From R-RK-3 sp963842775 (lineage in GTDB: Bacteria; Pseudomonadota; Alphaproteobacteria; Rhizobiales; Rhodomicrobiaceae): DNA of 64,000 nucleotides. A program made the position numbers and the translations under genes. This document shows, in pieces, positions 28,684 through 38,235 of this stretch. Position 1 is the first letter of the stretch. The number at the start of each line of letters is the position of its first letter. Under the pieces are notes generated by a model. The model saw nothing but the letters and a program-made list of their open reading frames with translations. It was not told the DNA's origin and did no database searches. The stretch lies in the NCBI GenBank assembly GCA_963842775.1, contig CAWJHQ010000006.1, forward strand, positions 62,001 through 126,000, in the 5' to 3' direction.

Positions 28684-29175
28684 ATGGCGCTCGACAGAAA
28701 CGTCGAGCTCCTGGGACAGGTGCCGATATTCAGCGGTCTGTCGCAGGAGCAGCTCTTGGCAATCGCGAGCAAGGGCAAGAAGGTTTTCTTCGAAGCTGGG
28801 GCAACGATCGTTACGGGCGGAAAGACGGGCAAAACTGCCTATCTCATCCTGAGCGGACGAGCCGGTTCGCGCCCTCCCAAGGGATCGAATCTCGAGCGCG
28901 AATATCTGGACAGGGGCGTGTTGATCGGCGAGTTGGCCATGCTCGTCGAGACCGTCTACACGCTGGAAATCATCGCCGAGGATCGGGTTCGTGCCCTTTC
29001 GATCGAGCGCGACGAGTTGTTCGCTCTCATGGAAAGCGACCCCTCCATCGCTCACCATCTCTCCGAAAGGATCACCGAGCGGCTGATCTTCCTGGCCCGC
29101 GATCTTCGCGAGGTCGATGCGCGGTTCGCCGTGCTCGAAGCGTCGCTGGACGAAGTGATCGCTTCGGCCGTCTGA
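28684..29175 (+). CDS. Cyclic-nucleotide-binding domain protein
   Basis: A 163-residue protein with one Crp-type cNMP fold: PIFSGLSQEQLLAIASKGKKVFFEAGATIVTGG at the start, then GVLIGELAMLVETVYTLEIIAEDRVRALSIERDELFALMESDP. The GELA segment with the following residues corresponds to the phosphate-binding cassette, though the canonical Arg is absent, so nucleotide binding is uncertain. There is no helix-turn-helix; the C-terminus is a short helix (ERLIFLARDLREVDARFAVLEASLDEV). It is probably a signalling adaptor rather than a transcription factor. ATG 28684 starts the domain. Confidence 0.75.
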   Translation: MALDRNVELLGQVPIFSGLSQEQLLAIASKGKKVFFEAGATIVTGGKTGKTAYLILSGRAGSRPPKGSNLEREYLDRGVLIGELAMLVETVYTLEIIAEDRVRALSIERDELFALMESDPSIAHHLSERITERLIFLARDLREVDARFAVLEASLDEVIASAV

Positions 29176-29319
29176 ACGGGGTCGGCAGATCTGCGGGGAA
29201 AAATGTCATGCGGCGCCGATGCGTTCGGCCGTGTGACGTGTTTCTTACCAAGGCTTCTCTTGCAACGCATGGCGGTTCGGCTTACTTTGCCGCTATCCAA
29301 ACGCCATGTTTTCGGCAGT

Positions 29320-29396
29320 GCCGCCATAGCTCAGCCGGTTAGAGCGCTAGATTGTGGATCTAGAGGTCCCCCGTTCGAGCCGGGGTGGCGGTACCA
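29320..29396 (+). tRNA. tRNA-His (GTG anticodon), no encoded G-1, A73
   Basis: 77 bases including the encoded CCA. Acceptor GCCGCCA pairs with TGGCGGT, leaving a G1-T72 wobble and A73 as discriminator. The D-arm is GCTCAGCCGGTTAGAGC, the anticodon loop TTGTGGA (anticodon GTG), the T-arm CCCCGTTCGAGCCGGGG. The base before position 1 (29319) is T, so no G-1 is encoded. This is the aberrant form reported for part of the alphaproteobacteria, whose HisRS does not need G-1:C73. Confidence 0.96.
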
Positions 29397-29885
29397 TCAA
29401 CCACTTGAATACAAAGCTTTCCGATGCGCTCTTCAATTGGCGGCGCCTGCGGACGCAGCGAATTGTCCCGCGCAAGGCCTGAGCTGATTTCTGCGGAAAT
29501 GCGTGCGCAGCAGCACCGCCTGTAAGAAGCCTCGGTCGAAATCACCCGCCGAGCGATACTCATTGGGCCCATCGCCGCGCGAGTCGATGCTGATCGTTGT
29601 CAGCGCTTGATCTGAGCAAACCCACTCGGTTGACGGAAACTGTAGCTGTAGAAGCGGTAAATTTGCTGATCCTCAATTGTATCGCTGCAGCCATCGATTT
29701 GTGGCTGGAATTGGTTCGATCGGGCCTTTCAGATAGACGATCAGGGCTAAATTCGGGCACTTCGTCGTACTCTCGACGCGAAATCACGATTACTCATGCT
29801 GATGTCGTCATAACTCGGCGGTGATAGGTAAAATGCCTGCTCTGCCCGTCTATGAGCTGCTCCATTACTGGCACGGTGAGACCCA
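29397..29885. other. Intergenic stretch without a recognisable gene
   Basis: About 490 bases between tRNA-His and the small 79-residue frame. Open frames on both strands are short, lack ribosome binding sites and resemble no family. No integrase, att-like duplication of the tRNA end or other sign of an island is visible. Confidence 0.4.
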
Positions 29886-30125
29886 ATGAACAGCGTAGCT
29901 CCATTTCCTCAGCGGATGGCTGAAGATGAAATCGTCATGGCATGCGATGGATTGAGCGCCCCGCAGGCGCTTGGCGCGCTCCTGGAAATCGTCGCACAGA
30001 TTCTCGCGGACCAGGATATGGCTCCGGGGACCGAGGATTTTGAACGCTTCATGACCATGGTCACGAACTCGCTGCCGCCGCGTGTCGAACAGCTCCAGTG
30101 GCAAGCCCTTGCCATCGCGAGCTGA
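29886..30125 (+). CDS. Hypothetical small acidic protein
   Basis: A 79-residue frame beginning MNSVAPFPQRMAEDEIVMACDG. The composition is protein-like and mostly helical (SAPQALGALLEIVAQILADQ, EDFERFMTMVTNSLPPRVEQL). A GGTGAG lies about 8 bases before the ATG. I recognise no family. It is isolated, with long non-coding stretches on both sides, so expression is uncertain. Confidence 0.45.
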   Translation: MNSVAPFPQRMAEDEIVMACDGLSAPQALGALLEIVAQILADQDMAPGTEDFERFMTMVTNSLPPRVEQLQWQALAIAS

Positions 30126-30749
30126 GCGGCAGGACAGCCGTAGATCCTGGGAAACCCGAATGCCTCACCGAGAAGGCTCGCGGGCTTTCCGGTGGAACTC
30201 CTACCCTAGGCGGTTCGCCCCCCTTGTTGACAGGTGTTGCATACTTTGCAGACCGATAGAGCCTCCGTTCCGATTGAATCGGAGCGGGGGCTCTATCCCT
30301 TTGTTCGGTCGCATTTTCGCGACGCAAACTGGTGTCCGCTTTGCTGGAAATGCTCTAGCGAAAGAACAGGCATTTTGTCAGGCGGCGGCGCCGAGCAGAA
30401 GTACGGCGTCGACAAGCAGGGATGTCGCAGCAAGCGCCCAATTCCAAACAATATAGCTGTCGTGAATGGCTATATCAGACATCGTGTAGCTCATCTGCGC
30501 GTCAGATTCGGCACCCCGATCTTGCGTTGAGCTCACATATCTCTGCTCGGCCCCGCCAAGCGAATGCCCGCCTTATCGAGCGATTGCGACCACTGCGTGG
30601 TCGAGGCTCATTCCACGGTGGCCGCTTCGCCCCGGACTGCCGACCTGCTCACCACTCCTCGGCTAAGCGACAGCCGTTCGCGCCGCTCTTCGGACGCGGC
30701 GCGAAATTGCCGTCACGGGCAAGCCGCAGCAAGACCGGCCAATACGCAG
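30126..30749. other. Intergenic stretch holding one dispersed repeat
   Basis: About 620 bases. The only structured part is the two-hairpin repeat at 30254-30358. The remaining open frames are low-quality shadows rich in Arg and Ser. Confidence 0.45.
30254..30358 (+). repeat. Dispersed two-hairpin repeat, copy A
   Basis: First hairpin: TAGAGCC...TTCCGATTGAATCGGA...GGCTCTA. A TTTGTTCGGTCGCA spacer follows, then a second hairpin bounded by GCATTTTC and GGAAATGC around a core related to AACTGGTGTCCGCTT, closing with TCTAG. Related copies are at 37709, 46031, 53556 and 61813; the core is shared and the stem sequences differ. Confidence 0.75.
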
Positions 30750-31067
30750 TTAGTATTGTGGCGTGAAGAACGCCCGGGCGCCCGCAGTGCTGTTCGGGTC
30801 ATTTCCGCCGTAGGGATCCGAATTATCAGCGATAGCCGGCTTTTTTTTCTGGGGTTGCGCCGCGGCGGGAGCATTATTGGTCGCTGTGGAAGCGCCGGTC
30901 TGAACAGTCTGGTTCGCGACGGGAGCGTTACTGGTCGCGGCTACCGCTGTGGTAGCGCCGGCCTGAGCAGTCTGGGCCGCAACGGGGGTGCCGGACGCAG
31001 CCATCACGGCGGAGACGCCGGTCAGAAGGAGAGCTGCGCCAAGAACGGAACGCACGAGTGAGCTCAT
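30750..31067 (-). CDS. Small secreted low-complexity protein
   Basis: A 105-residue protein with a signal peptide (RSVLGAALLLTGVSAVMA, cleavage near AASGTP). The mature part is an Ala/Thr/Gln/Val-rich segment containing two imperfect copies of a unit like PVAxQTxQxGAxTA (around residues 27-40 and 48-61), then QPQKKKP and a Gly/Asn/Pro-rich tail ending GARAFFTPQY. The start is supported by GAGGAGATC directly before ATG 31067. No cysteine and no family recognised; it could be a cell-envelope linker or an intrinsically disordered protein. Confidence 0.6.
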   Translation of the reverse strand: MSSLVRSVLGAALLLTGVSAVMAASGTPVAAQTAQAGATTAVAATSNAPVANQTVQTGASTATNNAPAAAQPQKKKPAIADNSDPYGGNDPNSTAGARAFFTPQY

Positions 31068-31448
31068 GATGATCTCCTCTAAGAGATTTCGATCTTTCGG
31101 TTCTTGGAAGCGATTTACTTCCGCAACTATGGCGTAGATGACAATTTTGTTGGTTTAAGGGCGATTTTTTGTTCATGGGTAGCGGAACAGTGGCAGCGAT
31201 CCCCGCATCGTCTATCTGTCTGACGGCCGCGATGAAGAAGCACTTGCGGCCGCCCGAGCGCACTGGAAGGTGGCAATGGCAGGCGACCCATACGCCACCT
31301 TTTGGCCCAACTTCTCTGTCCTCCGGCAGGAGCCTTGAGAAACTTTGGAACAACGGATCGGATCGCGGTCCGCAATCATCCCACGAAATCATGGCCTGCC
31401 TGCCTCAGAGCGCCGAGAAACTCAAGGTGAGTTTGGCGCAGTCAGCGG
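31068..31448. other. Intergenic stretch without a recognisable gene
   Basis: About 380 bases between two minus-strand genes. It contains the promoter side of the small secreted protein and the 3' flank of the MFS gene. I see no terminator hairpin with a T-run and no coding signature. Confidence 0.35.
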
Positions 31449-32648
31449 TCAGCTTGTATTCGGGATGCGGGGCAACAGCACGGTGAACAGCCCAAGCAGT
31501 GGCAGGAAGGAGCACAGCCAGTAGACAAACTCAATTCCGTGCGCGTCGGCAAGGGTACCCAGAAGAGCGGCGCCCAATCCACCCGCGCCGAACGCAAAGC
31601 CGAAAAACAGGCCTCCGATCATGCCCACCCTTCCCGGCACCAATTGCTGGGCAAACACCACGATGGCCGGGAATGCGGACGCGAAGATGAGGCCGATCGC
31701 GACGCTGAGGACGCAGGTCCAGAAAAGGTCCGCGTAGGGAAGCAGCAACGCGAACGGGATGACGCCGAGGATCGAGAACCAGATGACGAAGCGCGCGCCG
31801 AAGCGGTCGCCGATCGGACCGCCGAGAAACGTGCCCAGCGCGGCGGCGCCAAGGAAGAGGAACAGCATGAATTGCGAGTCCTGCATCCCCATCGAAAAGC
31901 GCTCGATCACATAGAAGGTGAAGTAGCTGGCTATGCTGGCCATGTAGATGTTCTTGGTGGCGGTCAGCAGCACCAGAATGACGAGGGTCGAAGCGACCAT
32001 TCCGCGCGGCAGCGGCAGGGCGCGGCTGGCGGCTGGCTTGCCGATGCTCTCCCGGTGGTGGCCGCCATACCACCGTCCGACCCAGGTCAAAACCACGACG
32101 CCGCACATTGCGAGTGCCGACAGCCAGGCCACGCTATGCTGCCCCAGCGGCAGCACGACGAACGCGGCGAGCAGCGGGCCGATGGCCGAACCGATGTTCC
32201 CGCCGACCTGGAAGAGCGACTGCGCAAGACCATGCCGGCCGCCGGACGCCAATCGCGCAACGCGGGAGGCTTCCGGATGGAATACGGCCGACCCCAGCCC
32301 GATCAGCCCGGAAGCCAGCACGAGAATCGCGAAGCTGTGGGCGTTCCCCAGCAGGATCAGGCCGAAAAAGGTACTGCCCATGCCGACGGGCAATGAAAAC
32401 GGCATCGGCCAGCGGTCGGTCACGGTGCCCACAACGGGCTGCAGCAGCGAGGCCGTCACCTGAAAGGTCAGCGTGAGCAGGCCGATCTGGACGAAATCGA
32501 GAGCGTAGTTCTCTTTGAAGATCGGGTAGAGCGACGCCAGCAGGGATTGCATGATGTCGTTGAGCATATGACCGAGGCTGACGGCGATGACGATGGAGAG
32601 CGTTGTCTTGCCGAAACCAATCGGGATCGTGGACGAAGTGACTGTCAT
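31449..32648 (-). CDS. fsr: MFS exporter, fosmidomycin-resistance (Fsr) type
   Basis: A 399-residue, 12-helix major facilitator protein. It matches the Fsr subgroup: LGHMLNDIMQSLLASLYPIFKE in helix 1 and LTLTFQVTASLLQPVVGTVTDRWP in helix 2 are characteristic, followed by GLIGLGSAVFHPEASRVAR. Known Fsr members export fosmidomycin and other drugs at the inner membrane using the proton gradient. It stands alone, and the window has no local regulator for it. ATG 32648 begins directly before the first helix. Confidence 0.85.
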   Translation of the reverse strand: MTVTSSTIPIGFGKTTLSIVIAVSLGHMLNDIMQSLLASLYPIFKENYALDFVQIGLLTLTFQVTASLLQPVVGTVTDRWPMPFSLPVGMGSTFFGLILLGNAHSFAILVLASGLIGLGSAVFHPEASRVARLASGGRHGLAQSLFQVGGNIGSAIGPLLAAFVVLPLGQHSVAWLSALAMCGVVVLTWVGRWYGGHHRESIGKPAASRALPLPRGMVASTLVILVLLTATKNIYMASIASYFTFYVIERFSMGMQDSQFMLFLFLGAAALGTFLGGPIGDRFGARFVIWFSILGVIPFALLLPYADLFWTCVLSVAIGLIFASAFPAIVVFAQQLVPGRVGMIGGLFFGFAFGAGGLGAALLGTLADAHGIEFVYWLCSFLPLLGLFTVLLPRIPNTS

Positions 32649-32996
32649 TCAGAACCTGGGCAGTTGGCGATTGCGGCGCAGAGTATCAAATACCGCCGGC
32701 GGATGCGCCTCTTCGATCGCCGGTCCGTATTTCAAGTGTCGCCCAGGCCCTGACCAGCGGCGCGGCAAAGACATTCGGGACTAAAAAATCAGAAGTAGTG
32801 GGTAAACCACTGGCGCTTATGAATTTCCAGCATCAAACCCGGTTGAGGAAATAGGGCGGCGGGGCTAGCATTCAAGATGGTGGGCGCGCTTTGGCCCCGC
32901 GGTCATAGACGTCGATTTCAAGATCGCACCTACGGCGGGCTCGCGCGATGGTGAGCGGTTGTACGTACATTCGGTTCGGTGAAAGTGGGGCGGCAG
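32649..32996. other. Intergenic stretch between divergent genes
   Basis: About 350 bases between the MFS gene and the aldolase. It must hold promoters for both directions, but no clear motif, hairpin or repeat stands out. Confidence 0.35.
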
Positions 32997-33771
32997 ATGA
33001 CGACGATCCGCGAGATGGCCGGGCAGCAGCGGCAGATGAAGCTCGGCACCTTCCTGGTCGAGTTTGCCACGCCGGGTATCGGCTACATCCTGAAGCAGGC
33101 AGGCTGCGACTTCGTGCTGTTCGACCTGGAGCACAGCGGCATCACGCTCGACCAGCTGAAGAGCGCGCTGCGCTACCTGGAGGCGGCGGACCTGCCGACC
33201 ATCGTCGGCCTGCCGTCCAAGGACCCCTACCAGGTGTCTCTGGCCCTCGACATGGGCGCTCGCTCGATCATGTCGCCGATGGTCGAGACGGTGGAAGAGG
33301 TGCAGCAATATCTGGCCCGCGCGCGCTATGCGCCGGTCGGCCAGCGCGCTGTGGCGCTGCGGGTGGCGCACGACAAGTACAAGGCGCGCCCGTGTGCCGG
33401 ATCTGCTGACCGAGACCAACGCGGAGATATTCTACTTCGCCAAGATCGAGACCGCGCTAGGCGCCGAGAATGTCGATGCCATTGCGGACGTGTCCGGCGT
33501 CGACGGGCTGTGGATCGGCCATGTCGACCTGACGGCGTCCCTCGGCTGTCCCGGCGACTTCGACGATCCGCGCTTCGTTCAGGCCGTCGATCGCATCGTC
33601 GCCGCCGCCAAGCGGACCGGCAAGCCCATAGGCCGCCTGGTTGGCTCGGTTGAGGAGGGCCTGCGCCTCCACCGCCAGGGTTTCGACTTCATCGGCTATT
33701 CCGGCGACGTGTGGATTCTGCAGGACGCGCTGGCTGCCGCGCTGGATGCGCTGCGGGCCGGAGGCAGCTGA
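32997..33771 (+). CDS. HpcH/HpaI aldolase family protein (one frameshift as given)
   Basis: A 258-codon class II 2-oxo acid aldolase-type protein after removing one base near 33389 (CCC). Seen: KLGTFLVEFATPGIGYILKQAGCDFVLFDLEHSG, DMGARSIMSPMVETVEEVQQYL with the Arg and substrate loop, then IFYFAKIETALGAENVDAIADVSGVDGLWIGHVDL (metal-binding Glu and Asp) and GKPIGRLVGSVEEGLRLH. Family members cleave 4-hydroxy-2-oxo acids to pyruvate plus an aldehyde. It precedes hyuA/hyuB on the same strand with 155 bases between, so a common catabolic operon is plausible. ATG 32997 is preferred to the upstream GTG. Confidence 0.8.
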
Positions 33772-33926
33772 AACTAAGGGAGAATACGGAGATCGAGCTG
33801 AGCGACCCTCGCGACTCCTTGGCGCAAGGACGCGTGACTCGCCAATGCGCTGCGCCCGAGCGTAACCGTTTGCGCACATCTTAAGCCTCGGGTACATTTT
33901 GATCGGGAAGCTGGCAAAGGCGGGGC

Positions 33927-35971
33927 ATGTCGCATTATTTGGTGGGTATCGATGTCGGCGGCACCTTCACGGATTTCGTCGCCTATGACCGCGACGAGCG
34001 GCACGATCAGCGTCTGGAAGAACCTGACCACTCCCGGCGATCCGACGGACGGAATCCTCGAAGGGCTGCGCGCGCATCGGCGACCGCGCCGCCATAAGCC
34101 ATGTGCGCCTCGGCACGACGGTCGCCACCAACGCCATCCTGGAACGCAAGGGCGCAAGGCGTCGCCTATCTGGCGACGCGCGGCTTCCGCGACGTGCCCT
34201 TCATCCAGCGCGGCAACCGCAAGACGCATTACGACATCACCTGGATCAAGCCGGAGCCGCTCGTCAAGCGCCGCAACTGCTACGAGCTCGACGAGCGCAT
34301 CGATCGCGACGGCGTCGTGCTCGAGCCGCTCGACGAGGACGGGCTGCGCCGGATCGTGCGCCAGCTGAAGGCATCGGGCGAGATCGAGGCGATCGCCGTC
34401 TGCCTGCTGTTCTCCTTCATCGAGCCGAAGCACGAGCGGCGCGTCGACGGCGATCATCGCCGAAGAGCTGGCCGGAGGTGCCGGTCTCCATCTCCTACGA
34501 CGTGCTGCCGCAGCTGGAAGGAGTATGAGCGCGCCTCGACCACCATCGCCGACGCCTATCTGAAGCCGATGGTCGGCCCGTATCTGGCGACCATGCAGCG
34601 GCGGCTGCGCGACGCCGGCTTCACCGGCAGCGCCGTCGTCATCAAGTCGAATGGCGGCGAGGAGACGCTGGAGGCGGCCGCCCGTTCGCCGATTCACCTG
34701 GCTGTGTCCGGCCCGACCGGCGGCGTCATCGGCGCGCCAGCACCTGGCGGCGCTCATCGGCATCGAGCGGCTGGTGACGCTCGACATGGGCGGCACCTCG
34801 ACCGACTGCTCGACGGTGATCGACGGTCAGGGAGCATTCACCACCGACTTCGAGATCGAGTGGGGCCTGCCGATCCAGATGCCGATGATCGACATCCGCA
34901 CCATCGGCGCCGGCGGCGGCTCGATCGCCTGGATCGACAAGGGCGGCATGCTGCGCGTCGGCCCGCAGAGCGCCGGCGCGATGCCGGGTCCGGCCTGCTA
35001 CGGCCGCGGCGGCACCGCTGCGACTGTCGACCGACGCCAATGTCGTGCTCGGCCGCATCGACCCCGATTATCTTCCTCGGCGGCGCGATGAAGCTCGACG
35101 CGGCGGCGGCGAACGCGGCCGTCGAGCAGGTCGCCAAGGCCATCGGCAAGGGCGTCGACGAGACGGCGCTCGCCATCGTGCGCATCGCCAACAACAACAT
35201 GGTCGGCGCCATCCGCGCGGTGCTGATCGAGCGCGGCCTCGACCCGCGCGACTTCACGCTGATGGCCTTCGGCGGCGCCGGACCGCCGCATGCTGGCCGA
35301 CCTGATGGTCGAGGCCGGCATCCCGCGCGGCCTCGTGCCGAACCATCCGGGCCAGTTCTCCGCCTATGGCTTCGTCGTCACCGATGCGCGCGTCGACCGG
35401 CATCGCACGCTGCAGATGAGCTCGCGGCGCTTCGATCCGGCCCGCGCCGACGCCGTGTTCGCCGAGCTGTCCGCCCAGGTCCGCGACGACTTGGCGGCGC
35501 AGGGCCACCGCGAGGGGGTCAGCCTGACGAAGGCGCTGGAGATGCGCTATCTCGGCCAGAACTACGAGATGATCGTGCCGGTCGACTATCCGCGCCTCGA
35601 CGACAGCGACCGCGCCGAAGCTGTGGCAAGACTTCCATGACCTCCACCAGGGCCGCTTCGGCTTCAACATGCCGGACAGCACCGTCGAGATCATCAACTT
35701 CATGATCACCGGCATCGCCGCGCGGGAAAAAGCGAAGCTGCCGGAGCTGGCGAAGGCGAGCGTGCCGCAGCCTCAGGCCGCCTCGCGCCGCCGGGTGGTG
35801 TTCGAAGGCGGCGGCGTCGAGGTGCCGGTCTATTTCCGCGACAAGCTGCTCGACGGCCACCGCATCGAGGGCCCCGCGATCGTCGAGGAGGCGGCCTCGG
35901 TGACGATCGTGCGGCCCGACCAGGGTTTGAGCGTCGACCGCTGGGGCAACCTGCAGATTGTGCAGGCATGA
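33927..35971 (+). pseudogene. hyuA: Hydantoinase/oxoprolinase family subunit A, disrupted by eleven +1 frameshifts
   Basis: Reading across all three frames gives a continuous HyuA: MSHYLVGIDVGGTFTDFVAYD, RLGTTVATNAILERKGA, KSNGGEETLEAAARSPI, LVTLDMGGTSTDCS, IRTIGAGGGSIAWID, MPGPACYGRGG, TLMAFGGAGPPHA, FRDKLLDGHRIEGPAIVEE. The frame moves in one direction only (0 to 1 to 2 to 0) at about 34000, 34070, 34157, 34450, 34476, 34518, 34738, 35030, 35072, 35292 and 35622. Removing eleven bases gives exactly 678 codons with no in-frame stop, the family's usual length. The protein is an ATP-dependent N-methylhydantoinase/acetone-carboxylase-type subunit. The disruption looks like sequence error, so the gene may be functional in vivo. 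Confidence 0.82.
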
Positions 35972-36020
35972 TGCGCCATCTATCCAGCTATGGGGGCAGC
36001 GATCGCAGAGGAGACCACGC

Positions 36021-37711
36021 ATGGACATGGTGACGATGACGATCCTGGAATCGACCATGGTGTCGATCTGCCGGGAGATGGGCATCACCCTGATGAAGAC
36101 GTCATATTCGACGATCTTCAACGAAGGGCTGGATTTCACCTGCGCCTTCGCCAACGCGCGCGGGCGACTTGATCGCGGTCGCCGATTTCTGCCCGGCGCA
36201 TGATCGGCGGCATGCCGCTGCTGATCCAGTCCTCGGTGCGCGAACTGGCCAATGATACGATCGAGGAGGGCGACGTCATCGTCCACAACGATCCCTATCG
36301 CGGCGGGCTGCACACGCCGGAGCACACCTTCTTCAAGCCGGTCTTCGTGGAAGGCGAGCTGATGGGCTACGCCGTCTCGATCGGGCATGTCTCGGAGATC
36401 GGCGGCATCGGTGCCCGGCAGCTTCTGCCAGCGAGGCGACGGAGATCTTTCACGAGGGCCTGCGCGTGCCGCCGGTGAAGATCAAGAAGCGCGGCGAGGA
36501 CAATGACGAGGTCTGGAAGCTGCTGCTCGCCAACGTCCGCACGCCGCGCGAGAACTATGGCGACTTCCGCGCCCTGATCAGCGCCGTCGACCTCGGCGAG
36601 AGGCGCTTGATCGAGGTCATCCGGAAATACGGCAAGGAGACGTTCCGCCGCTGCTGCGAGGACCTGCTCGACTATTCCGAGAAGCGCATGCGCGCCGAGC
36701 TCGCGGCGTTCCCCGATGGCCACTACCATTTCGAAGATTGCATGGAAGACGACGGCATCGATGACCGTCCGTACAAGATCGTTGTCGCGACGCATATCCA
36801 GGGCGACGAGATCATCGTCGACTTCACCGGCTCGGACAAGCAGGCGCGCGGCGCCATCAATGCCACGCTGGGCGTCGACCCGGTCGGCCAGCTTCAACGC
36901 CATCCTGCACTGCACCGACCCATCGATCCCGAAGAACTCCGGGCTGCTTCCGGCCGATCAAGGTGATCGCACCGCCGGGCAGCGTGGTGAACGTCAACTT
37001 TCCGGCGCCTTGTGTCGGCGGCAACACCGAGACGCATCCGCGCATCGCCTACACCGTGATCGGCGCGCTGGCGCAGGCGAGGCCCGATCGCGGCATCGCT
37101 ACGGACGCGGCGACGCACTGCAATTTCCTGTTCGGCGGCGTCGATGCGCGCAGCGGCGACTATTATGTCTGCTACGACTTTCTGGCGGCGGGCTGGGGCG
37201 GCCGGCCCTTCGCCGACGGCAACAACGCGGTCAACTGCATCAACGGCAATTGCCGCATGGTGCCCGACCGAGGTGTTCGAGGTGCGCTATCCCGTTCCTC
37301 GTCGAGGAGATGAGCCTGGTGCCGGACAGCGGCGGGCCCGGCCTCAACCGCGGCGGCCTCGGCGTAACCAAGCGCTACCTGGCGCGCGACAGCATCACCG
37401 TCAGCCTGATGAGCGACCGCCACAAGCTGGCGCCGTGGGGCCTGGAGGGCGGCGGCCCGGCCGGCAGGGCGAGCTGCACTATCCAGCGCGCGGGCCAGGA
37501 GGGCTGGGTCACCGCAATCGAGGACGGCCGCAAGCGCTCGACCAGCAAATTCGCGGGCCTGACCCTGGAAGCCGGCGACCGCATCCACCTGACGACCGGC
37601 GGCGGCGGCGGCTGGGGCGATCCGCACGAGCGAGACGCCGCCAAGGTGAACGAGGACGTTGCCGAGGGTTGGGTCAGCCCGGCGATCGCCGACACCGCCT
37701 ATAAAGCCTAA
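36021..37711 (+). pseudogene. hyuB: Hydantoinase B/oxoprolinase family subunit, disrupted by eight +1 frameshifts
   Basis: Starts at ATG 36021 and directly follows hyuA. The reconstructed reading contains MTILESTMVSICREMGITL, SSVRELANDTIEEGDVIVHNDPYRGG, DFTGSDKQARGAINATLGVD, PGSVVNVNFPAPCVGGNTETHPRI and PDSGGPGLNRGGLGVTKRYL, ending HLTTGGGGGWGDPHERD, all typical of HyuB. Extra single bases fall near 36162, 36200, 36412, 36424, 36893, 36952, 37268 and 37293. Removing eight bases gives 561 codons, normal for the family. Together with HyuA it would form the heteromeric ATP-dependent hydrolase or carboxylase. All breaks go in the same direction as those in hyuA. Confidence 0.82.
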
Positions 37712-37812
37712 GCATCATTGCGAAAAGTGGTCTTCCGGTTTTCGCAAGAAAATGATGCGCCAACAAGAATCTAAGCAGGTCTTTTGTTGGGTAACCAACG
37801 AAACCTGCTTAG
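37709..37812 (-). repeat. Dispersed two-hairpin repeat, copy D
   Basis: Opposite orientation to copy A. The hairpin bounded by GCATCATT and AATGATGC surrounds a core AAAAGTGGTCTTCCGGTTTT, followed by a spacer and a second palindrome with arms CTAAGCAGGT and ACCTGCTTAG. It lies between hyuB and the small cysteine protein gene and touches the hyuB stop codon. Confidence 0.65.
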
Positions 37813-37826
37813 ACGAGGTCCGCATC

Positions 37827-38036
37827 ATGCGCTTCGCTCACAAACGCTACTATGTCGAGCAGTACATCAAATGCGACTGCTGTGGCGTTCTGATCTACGA
37901 CGCTGGCATCGAGGCCGCGGCGCCGGACGGCACCGCGCGCCTATTCTGCTCGGACTGGTGCCGCGACTGGACGGCACTGCGCGACAAGGGCGCCGAGCTA
38001 CGTCTGCCACTGCCGCGCGAGGGCGGTTCCGCTTAG
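37827..38036 (+). CDS. Small cysteine-rich (zinc-ribbon-like) protein
   Basis: A 69-residue protein with C16, C18, C19 (KCDCCGVLIYDAG) and C41, C45 (RLFCSDWCRDW), a CxxC...CxxxC arrangement suggesting one zinc site. GAGG lies upstream of ATG 37827. It follows hyuB on the same strand, separated by a repeat. Small zinc proteins accompany some hydantoinase/acetone-carboxylase systems (the AcxC-type gamma subunit is larger), so a role as an accessory subunit is an inference from position. No frameshift. Confidence 0.6.
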   Translation: MRFAHKRYYVEQYIKCDCCGVLIYDAGIEAAAPDGTARLFCSDWCRDWTALRDKGAELRLPLPREGGSA

Positions 38037-38235
38037 ACCGGTGGCAGGCATCGCATCACGCCGGGTTACATTGATTGCATAGCAGCGTCGCCCCGACTCC
38101 GCGCGTTCGCAGCCTTGGGCCATAGCTTGGCCGCAGTCCTGCCTTTGCTTATCTAATCGAGAGCCGCCCGGCTTGGCTGTGACACATCAACAGTCCCGTG
38201 TGACGGATGACCGCAACAGACGAAGGAGACCGACA

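Noticed and set aside
29397..29885. Integration site downstream of tRNA-His
   Set aside because: No integrase gene and no repeated copy of the tRNA 3' end was found in the window.
33927..37711. Programmed frameshifting as an explanation for hyuA/hyuB
   Set aside because: Nineteen shifts in two genes, at varied sites without a common slippery heptamer or following pseudoknot, cannot be recoding.
32997..37711. Genuine pseudogene decay of the hydantoinase operon
   Set aside because: No in-frame stops, no larger deletions, all motifs kept and every shift in the +1 direction; sequence error explains this better. Left open until reads are checked.
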